A DNA stretch of 64,000 nucleotides from Ceratotherium simum simum (Eukaryota; Chordata; Mammalia; Perissodactyla; Rhinocerotidae), in the NCBI RefSeq assembly GCF_000283155.1, contig NW_004454178.1, positions 27,420,271 to 27,484,270 of the forward strand, given 5' to 3'. Position numbers and translations under genes: made by a program. Positions 56,064-64,000 of this stretch are shown here, piece by piece (position 1 is the first letter of the stretch; each line of letters begins with the position of its first letter). The notes beneath the pieces are model-generated. The model was not told the origin of the DNA. It searched no databases and worked only from the letters and a program-made list of their open reading frames with translations.

Positions 56064-56129
56064 AAAGCCAAATCTATAAGCCAAGGTGTATTCAGAGAAG
56101 TCTAGTTTCTATCCCCTATCTTCCTTTAC

Positions 56130-57330
56130 CTCATCTCCACCTGTTCCCTATAGGTAACAATTTAATTTAAAACAAGTTTTATGGCTTATCCTTCCATTTG
56201 TAAAAATATAAGCTGCTGGCCCTATATAAATAAATAAGCATGAACAGCCTTTTTTCACTTAGAGATAACCATGTAGTAGTGTACAGAGATATTTCTCCTT
56301 CCTTTTTACAACTGCTCGGTGCTCCATGGTGTGGATGGAACATAATTCATGCAACCAAAGCCCCATGGACAGACGCTTGAGTAGTTTCCAGGCTGGTGCT
56401 ACTCAACCGTGCTCCAAGGAAGAGCCTGTCAGGCATCTCTGTCTTAGTTCTACCATCTGTCCATAGAATAGATCCCTAGGGGTGGGATTACTGGGTCAAA
56501 GGCCACTGCAGCTCTAATATTACTGGATATTGCCAAATCTCCTCCATGGGGGTTTGTACCATGTTAAATATCAACGACATCCAAGGATGTCATCCCCCCA
56601 TAGATTATTGTCAAACTCTCAGATTTTGCCATCTGACAGGGGAGAAACAGTATTGCAGTGGACTTTTAATTTATAGTTCTCTTGTTAGGAGTCCATTGAG
56701 GGTGTGTTGTGTGCCAGTTTCAGCCTATCCATAACCAGTGTTGTGGCTGGACCAGCCCTTGAGGTTCTATGATTGCAAGATGCCCTTCAGCAATAACCAT
56801 CAGGAAACTTTGAAAAAATAAAGGCTTATTATGTACAGGTCCTGGAAATTACACAGCACACCTGGGGCCACACAGCAAGGTCGTGGATAGAGAGAGAGCG
56901 TGGGCCTGGGGTTCTGCTCCTAAATTGGGGTCAAGGGTGGGGGTCTAGGGTTTCCAGGGCTCACTCTTTAATGCTGAATTTAAAACGTGAAAGCAAGAAT
57001 TTAAAGTGCAGGGAGAGAAAAAAAACCCAGTGGCCCCAGCGGGCAGTTATGGAAATCAACCTAGATCTCTAAAACAAAGAGGGAGTGCTGGCTCTTTCTC
57101 CTGCGGCTGGCAAAGTGTGTATTCAAGATGGCCATCTGTGAATGCCTCGGCATTCACAGGCATCTTTGATGCCTCGGCAATCAAAATTTAAGTCAGGCAC
57201 TTGCATTACAAAAAGAAAAGCCAACTGTCAGGATAACCAGACAGCATCTTTTCATATCTTTAATGATCTGTTTACATTTCCTTTTCTGTGAACTGTCTGT
57301 CCCCATCTCTATTAATGGGTGTCTTGCCCA
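56130..57330 (-). mobile_element. Old antisense L1, split by LTR copy B
   Basis: AT-rich antisense L1 words: GTGGATGGAACATAATTCATGCAACC, GATCCCTAGGGGTGGGATTACTGGGTCAAAGG, and after the LTR, CATCTTTTCATATCTTTAATGATCTG and TTTCCTTTTCTGTGAACTGTCTGT. These are contiguous in the L1 3' region once the LTR is removed. Confidence 0.65.
56710..57230 (-). mobile_element. LTR-like element, copy B
   Basis: 521 bp bounded by TGTGCCAGTTTCAGCCT and CCAACTGTCA, homologous over most of its length to the copy at 45642-46254. About 90 bp shorter overall, with an internal duplication near 57,146-57,175 (TGCCTCGGCATTCACAGGC / TTTGATGCCTCGGCAATC). Confidence 0.55.
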
Positions 57331-57479
57331 TCCTCCAGAGGAAGTGTCTCGGAAGGTCAGTGGTCCAAGGAGTGTCAAGGGGAGAATACAAAACCCCCTG
57401 CAGAGTGTTTCTCAAGGGCAGCTGAGCACCTCCTACCTCCGTGTCTCTTGGGGCACATGCAGGTTAAGCCCCGCCACTT

Positions 57480-58120
57480 CTTGGGCCTACCCTGGACCGA
57501 CTGGCCCAATCAGCCAAGGCTGGAGGCGCGCTGCCCTGGGGGCGGGGAGGGGGAGGCAGATTCGCCTTCCTGCTCCGCATCGGGCTGCTGGACACTGGCG
57601 GTTGACTCTGAAGCAGGGGCGAGGTGTGCTCTGCCCCTCAGCCTCCTTGGCCGGGGTCACCGCCGGAGAGCAGGGCCACGGGAGACCCCGCAAGCGCTTG
57701 AGTGGGAGCCCACCTGGGAGACGGGCGGGGCTGCAGTGGGCGGGGAGGCCAAGACCCAGGACGGTGGGGAGGGCGTGCGGCTGGCGGAGGGAGGGCCGCG
57801 GGGGGGCGGCACCCCAGGAGCGGCCTGCAATCAGAGCCTGAGGCCGAGAAAGGGGAAGGAGGCCTGCAGGGCAGAGGAGCACTCAGCAGGCGGCCGAGGG
57901 GGCGGAGGCGGCGGGAGGCAGGAACCTGCGGCTCCAGTCGCGAGGCGGCCACCTCACTGCCACTGCCGCGTTCCGGAGCCACTGCGTGCGGCAAGAAGAA
58001 GGCGGCGGAGCTGTTGGGTGAGTGACCGCCCAAGGGGTGGCTGTCGAAGGGGACAGAGTGGGTAGGAGGGGGAGCGGAGGGGCGCTGCCCGGGGGGCTGC
58101 CCTCGCAGCTCTGGTGTGGG
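57480..58120 (+). promoter_or_regulatory. Orphan CpG island with a candidate first exon
   Basis: CpG-dense from about 57,520 to 58,100, strongest at 57,770-58,000, and unlike the AT-rich surroundings. A good donor GGAGCTGTTGG|GTGAGTGA lies at 58017/58018, so a non-coding first exon ending at 58017 is possible. In other mammals GPR35, which has upstream non-coding exons, follows CAPN10 on the same strand; that assignment is inference. Confidence 0.45.
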
Positions 58121-61100
58121 TCTGGGACTCTGGGGGGTGGATGGGGCCAGGACCAGGGCAGGCAGCCCCAAGTACACCCTCAGCCCCTCTGCCCCCGTGC
58201 TGTCCCCTGCTGCTATGTGACGGAGATGTGACCACAGGCGGGAGCCGCCCAACTGAGAGCCAGCAATGCCTCGGGACCCCCTCAGACCCTCTCAGGACCT
58301 CTTACACCCCCTACATAACCTTTTCATGACCCCTCATGACCAGTGGAACCAAGCCTCCCTGTCCCCCATCCCTAGGCACAGCCAGGCCCTGAGGGCGTGC
58401 TGCTTGGGGCCTCCTTCAACCCCTGACCCTCCTGCTCCCTGTTCTTATTCTCAGCAGCACCCCTCCATGCTCAGTCATATTTGCTGAATGCATACATGAA
58501 TGAATGAATGAATGGATGGATGGATGGATGGGTAAGTGAGCAGCATGGGGCCTCAGAGGCACATAGCGGCTTTCCTGTAGGGGGATAGGCAGGAAGAAGC
58601 CCCGCAGCGGGGTAGCAGCCACAAGGGCAAGGACTGGAAGAATTCCTAGGTGAGGGCCCTGGTGGCCCCAGGGGACTCAAATGGCAGGGGATTTGGAGCA
58701 GTGCCAGGTGGGTGGTGGGCAGGAGGTGGGTCTCCTGCAGCCTGGGTCGGGGCATTTCTCACAGGAGGTTTGGTCCCTGTGTGTCCCTTGGAGATGACAG
58801 AGACACTGGCCGCTCCCCCGCCCAGTCCCCCTCCCCCACCCCACAGGGAGGAGGACATGGTCTGCCCTGCACCCCAAACCACTTCACGTGGTGCAGTCCC
58901 CTCTCTGCCATGGCCTATGGTGTGGCACCCCGGGAGCCTACTTAGTCCGCGGAGAGGAGTCACAGGCCATGAGGGAGATGCCCAGGGCACGGGCAGGGCA
59001 GCTGGGGCAGGGGCCAGCGTGGAGCAAGTTGCCGGTTGGAGGGACCTCAAGCCAATGATCTGGACTTGCAGCGCCGGCCCCTCTCCCCCTACATGTCCCC
59101 TTGTTGACCGGCCACCTCGTCTGCCCGTATAACTGATGGGCTTCACCCTTCTCAGAACTTTCCACAGCCACACACTTATTTCTCTATGTTTATAAAGTTT
59201 TTATTGTGGAAAGTTTCAAGTGCACACCGAAGTAGGGGCTCTAGTACAGAGATAGATGCCCATGTCTCGGCCCGGCCCACAGGGGTCACTCCCCACCCCC
59301 ACCCCATCCCAGGGAATCCCAGATACGCTGTCAGCTCAGCCAACGTCACCTGAGTGTGTATTTCTAGCAGATAAGGGCTTTGTCAAGTCACCCCACAGCG
59401 CCGTCATCGTGCCCGAGGAAAAATGCTAGTTCTTTACATTGTTCCCTTGCTGGTCAATCTCCTGATGTTGGCTCACAGAGAAAACCTCTCCCAGGTAGCT
59501 CGTCCCAATCCGGGTCCAAACGAGGCCCACGCATCTGGATGTGCCAGTCTCGCCCTGGCTCTGGCCTTGGTGGAGCTCCCGCCGTCCCGTCCGCGCTCGG
59601 CAAGGCAGGCACAGCGGGCTGCTTCTGCTCTGGCTCTGAGGCTCGGCCTGGGCTCCGTTAACTACCCTCAGCAGGGGACAGACCTGCGAGGGGACAAAGG
59701 GAATGAGGCTGAGAAGAACCAGTGAGGGCCTCAGACCCAGCCAGGAGAGGACTCCCTGGAGGAGAGGAGAGGGCTGGGGACAGCGCTGCCGGGCAGGGGT
59801 CACCATCCCGCCCTCCCTCACAGAGCTGAGGCAGGTCTGAATGCTAAGAGAAGACCCCAGGATCATGGGGAGCTGGGACAGGAGAAGCCCCACTAGTGGG
59901 GGACAGTGCCTGCGGGTGACCTGGGGATGGGGTGGCAGGGGCTCAGGCTAGGGGTGGAGTTTGAGAATGTTTCCATCTGATGGAGCCTCGTTTTCCTGCT
60001 AGGTGGGTGGCACAGTGGCCAGCCCGAGAGCAAGCCTGAGCTGGTATGGCTGGAGGAGGATAGAAGGGACTGTCAGAGCAGGAGGGGGGCCAGGAGCCAG
60101 CTGAGGGCAGAGTGGGCCCACCCTGTGCCTCCATCCCCCCTTCCCCCTAATGATGTCCCCATTCCCCTTCCCAGCTACATGCCATCCACCTCCCCCCATC
60201 CCCCTCCCAGTGGCTTCCCCCTCATCGTCATCCTCCCAAAGTGGGAGGGGGCAGGGTGTTTCCCATACCTGATTTCAGCAAAGAGGGGAACAGAAAGTGC
60301 TGGCAGCAACAGAAGGTCACATCCTCTCTGCTCAGCTGCGTGGGGATGCGAGGCCCACGGCTAAGCCCAGGGCCCAGAGGCCTCTCCGATTCCAGGGATG
60401 TGCTGGGTCCCGGCCCCAACTGGGCACCTGGATGGGGCAGGGGCCAGAGTGAGGCAAGTGAGGCACTGGCCTTGGGCAAGGCATCCAAGGGGCTGCCAAG
60501 AACTCAGTCGTCCAGATCAACCGTACTCCAACACAGTATTTGAGTACATCGAAGCTAATACAACAGTCCACATGAACAAAGAATCAGCATTTTAGATACA
60601 GGCAGGGTGGTCAGACTGCCATTCCTTTGCCTCAGGCTCCAGTATAGCCCGGGGGGGGGGCAGTTTGTGAAGGACCTGCCTCCAGTCAGGCTCTGAAGGC
60701 CGCCACAGTGGCCAGGCTCACAGGGCTCCACAGGGCTCCCCTCGGCCAACACAAATGGCCACATCTCCGTGCAGACAGCCAAGCCGCCCTCCCCCCACCC
60801 CCGGCCAGCTGTTGTGGGCAGAGCCAGGGGCGAGATTGTGAAAGAGGAGTCGTCAGCACGGCCTCCTCCAAACAAGGGCCTGGTTCCCGGTTCCCAGGCC
60901 TCAGGCTTCCCTTCTGCAGGCCTTGCTCATGCCCTTCCCTCATCCAGGCAGCCACTCTCATCTCTGCCTCCTCCCACCTTCGAGGCCCAACTGAAGTGCC
61001 ACCTCCTCCAAGAAGCCCACCGGTCTGTGAACCCCCACGTGTTCCCATCAGGCACTGGTGCCGTGTGGCACATGTATCCCATGTGAGTGCTGCTCCCTCT

Positions 61101-63489
61101 GTGCGAGGGACCCCCTGGGCTATGCACCCTCCTGCCACGTCCAGCACGGCGCCCACACATGGAGTGGTGAGGATGGGCAGGAAGAGGGAGCAGACTGGAG
61201 TGTAGAGTGAGGTCGTCGGAGTGGACGCAGATTTTAGCCTGGTGAGGAAAGCCTGGGTGGGGTGCCTCTAGGGGTCTCTTACCCGGCTGTCCTCAGGGTC
61301 CTTTGGCCTCTTCCTAGGCTGGGGTCCTGAATCCCCCCACTTGGTGCTTTGTTTCCTCATGGCACCCAGGCAGCCAGGGGCATCGTTCCCACCCAGGTGA
61401 GGGGGCTCGGGGGGCAGGAGCTCTGGGTGTCTGTGGAGTGTCCCGGGCCGCTCCCTGGCCCACATCCAGCAGCCTCCTCTGGAGTGACTCAGCCTCCCCT
61501 GGCGCACTTCCCACGAAGGTTTATCGAGCTGAGGCAACGATGCACATCTCACTAGCCAGCAGCCCTTTTCTCTCCAACCCAACTATTCAACTATTCGACT
61601 ATTCGGAGGGGTGGCAGCCAGGAGGAAGGGGCAGGGTGGATCCTCTTCAGACCCTCGCCGGATCCCCGCCGCACACAGGCCCAGCAGGTGTGAAGCAGGG
61701 GAGGGCACCGGGACCGCAGCAGGGGGGTGGCGGGCACGGGAGGGGGGCCTCAAAGATGGAGTGCTGCCTGAGCCTGAGGGGGGAGGCTGGCGGGGTCCCC
61801 GTCTGCAGAGGGTCAGTACTATGGTTTTGAGGCTGCCCAGCTGCGAGAATGGGCCTGGTTTGAACCTGAAGCCTGCCCAGCGTGGCCAAGCCTCTCGGAC
61901 CCCAAGGATCCAGTGGGCCTTGAGGAAGGGACCCAGCCTTGCGCTGGGAAGCCCCCATCCCTCCCTGGAAGGGAGCCGGCAGCATGGCCAGTATTGCTCC
62001 ATCCCACCCCAGGCAGAGCGTCTCTGAGCTGGCCGCCACTAACATTTAATGATTATGGAGTGCCTGCCGAGAGCCGAGAATCTCGTTCATTCCTTGGCAC
62101 CCAGCACCGGTTGGAATCTCCCGTCAGGGCTGCCTCCAACTGGTTAATACGCTTCATTGAGGCCCTACTCTGTGCCAGGCTGTGACATGGCCCAGAGCAG
62201 GCAGGGTGCTAGCCACACGCAAGAACTAAGCACACGAGAAGAGCTATTTTAATTCATGAGAAGTTCTGTGAAGAAACCAGACGGGGTGGGGAGGAGCCTG
62301 GGAGGCGGTGTGGACAGAGAGGTGGGAGACAGAGGAAGGGAGGCAGGGGAGGAGCCCATGGTGGGACCCCTGTCAGGCCTGGGTCTGGAGGGCTGTGCCT
62401 GGGTCGACTGTGGAGGAGAAGGGTCGAGACCAGGCCCCGCGCAGGGAGCCCTGGTCCCAGGTCAGGAGGCCTAGGCCAGCCACTCTCCTTCTTTGGGCCT
62501 TAGTTTCCACCTCTGTAAGTGGGCAGGCGTGGGGTGGGATCTTTCCCCGCCCCTTGCGGTCTGCAGACTGTGGTCGGCTGTGGTCAGGCGCTGCGGGGCT
62601 CACGCTGAGGAGTCAAGTTCCCTGCCCTCAGCGTGGGGGGGCTAGGAGGTTGATCTGCAGGAAGGGCGGTGGGAGCCTCATTGGGCAGCTTTCTCCCTGC
62701 CCTGAGCTCAGAGTGAAGATGCCAGCCAAAGAGAATACCCCATGAAGGCCTGGAGGAGTTGGCGGGGAGGAGACTGGGTGGAGGAGTGGTCTGGAAAGAA
62801 GGCTTCTGAGGAGGTGGGCTGGAGGAGGGGCAGCTGGTGATGGGGAGGGCAGAGTCAGCAGCTACAGCAGAGCTGCAGGAAGTCGCTCTGTCTGGGTTTT
62901 CACTGCTGGCTGCTGGCCACACAAGACTGTGCCTCCACACGTGTTGGCGGGCCACCCCGGCAGCGTGGGTGTGTGTGAGTGTGCGTAGCGCAGCGAGCAT
63001 GCGGCCTTCCTGCCAGGATGCTGGGCGTGGGCGCGGGGGACCTCGACCCCTCCAGCCCTGGGGAAGGCCCAGCACTTCCCAGAAATGACAGGTGTAGGGG
63101 GCTGCGGGAGAGGATGCCTTCCCTCCTGGAGGAGCTCTCTCAGTTGTTTCCTGAACAAACTGTCTTAGCAAGCATGCTGGTTCTCTGGAGGTACTGACAC
63201 ATGCGGCCACCAGCACCCCACTTCCCGTCCCAGAAATTCCCCCAAGCAGCCCAGGGCTGGCGCTGGTGGCAGGGAGCCCATCACCCTACTCTGCTGTTGT
63301 CAGCACGCCCACCACCTACCGCCTGCAGGAGTCCGCCCAGCCTGAGGGGCTGGCCCTCCTCCAGCCCTGCTTCCCCATCGCCCTTCTCAGACAGCCCCTG
63401 CAAAGGCTTCCAGCTCAGGGGGCAGACAGCTCATCAGCTCACCAGGGAAACTGAGGCTGACTGCACGTCAGTGCCAAGGTGGAGCCAGG
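58121..63489. other. Intergenic or intronic DNA, no coding exon recognised
   Basis: Contains a GAAT/GGAT tetranucleotide run (58496-58532), an antisense old L1 3' fragment at about 59,175-59,330, and MIR-like pieces at about 62,130-62,190 and 62,470-62,525. The open frames up to 165 codons have no recognisable domains. Confidence 0.5.
58496..58532. repeat. (GAAT)n(GGAT)n microsatellite
   Basis: About four GAAT units followed by four GGAT units, a compound tetranucleotide. Confidence 0.9.
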
Positions 63490-64000
63490 GGTCTCCAATC
63501 AGGGTAAGGGCATGATGGGGAGTTTCAGGGCAGAGTGAGGGTGTGATGGGGGTTCTCAGAGCGGGGTGAGGGCGTGATGGGGGGTCTCAGAGAGGGGTGA
63601 GGGTGTGATGGGGAGTCTCAGAGCAGGGTGAGGGTGTGATGGGGGGTCCCAGAGCGAGCTGAAGGCATGATGGGGGGTCTCAGAGCGAGGTGAGGGCATG
63701 ATGGGGAGTCTCAGAGCAGAGTGAGGGCTGTGATGGTGGTCTCAGAGTGGGGTGAGGGCTGTGTTGGGGGGGTCTCAGGGCAGGGTGAGGACGTGTTGGG
63801 GATCTCAGAGCGGGGTGAGGGCGTGATGGGGGTCTCAGAGCAAGGTGAGGGTGTGATGAGGAGTCTCAGAGCAGAGTGAGGGCTGTGATTGGGGGTCTCA
63901 GAACAGGATGAGGGCTGTGATGGGGGGTGTCAGGGCAGGGTGAGGGCGTGATGGGCGGGTCTTAGAGCAGGGTGAGGGCTGTGATGGGGGGTCTCAGAGT
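63490..64000. repeat. About 31-bp G-rich minisatellite running off the window
   Basis: About 16 tandem copies of roughly 30-33 bp of the form GGGTGAGGGYGTGATGGGGGGTCTCAGAGC. Variants differ in GGCGTG/GGTGTG/GGCTGTG and in the length of the G run (3-7). Still repeating at base 64,000. Confidence 0.95.

Noticed and set aside
45642..57230. A single provirus bounded by the two LTR-like copies
   Set aside because: The sequence between them is L1, ERE and unique DNA; no retroviral gene was recognised and the outer flanks do not match.
34300..64000. GPR35 coding exon expected downstream of CAPN10
   Set aside because: No intact seven-transmembrane single-exon frame of about 300 codons is present in the + frames; it is probably beyond the right edge.
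63490..64000. CRISPR-like array
   Set aside because: The units are contiguous tandem repeats without unique spacers, in a mammalian genome.

Overview
This is mammalian nuclear DNA from an odd-toed ungulate, most likely an equid. The organism call rests on several tRNA-derived SINEs of the ERE type (ending in a GGGGCCGGCCC-like head and an A-rich tail), a family known from horses and their relatives. They sit among mammalian L1, MIR and MaLR-type LTR repeats. The gene order RNPEPL1 then CAPN10, both on the + strand, is that of human chromosome band 2q37.

Layout. Positions 1-11,490 hold the 3' eleven coding exons and the 3' UTR of RNPEPL1, an M1-family zinc aminopeptidase; the 5' part of its first exon lies before base 1. 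From 11.5 to 20.8 kb is an intergenic stretch with old repeats, one ERE and an LTR nested inside another LTR. A CpG island at about 20.84-21.66 kb carries the CAPN10 promoter. CAPN10 (calpain 10, 12 coding exons, 665 codons) runs from 21,454 to 33,922. From about 34.3 kb to the end I find no protein-coding exon. That stretch holds a decayed retroviral pol remnant, MaLR and other LTRs, several nested L1 insertions including one nearly full-length antisense L1 (about 47.11-53.76 kb), ERE SINEs, microsatellites, and an orphan CpG island at about 57.5-58.1 kb. A minisatellite starts near 63.49 kb and runs off the right edge.

The two genes are separate units read in the same direction. RNPEPL1 would remove N-terminal residues from peptides. 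CAPN10 is an atypical cytosolic cysteine protease without EF-hands. Nothing in the sequence links them functionally; the order is ordinary conserved synteny. In other mammals GPR35 lies downstream of CAPN10. Its single coding exon is not in this window, but the orphan CpG island could be one of its non-coding first exons.

I found no new multi-gene system. The most useful oddities are a GC-AG intron in CAPN10, an upstream ORF overlapping the CAPN10 start, an intronic minisatellite that produces long false ORFs on both strands, a readable nested-insertion history at 46.9-54.1 kb, and the orphan CpG island. Exon limits were set by splice consensus, reading-frame continuity and recalled similarity to the human proteins; no alignment was run.
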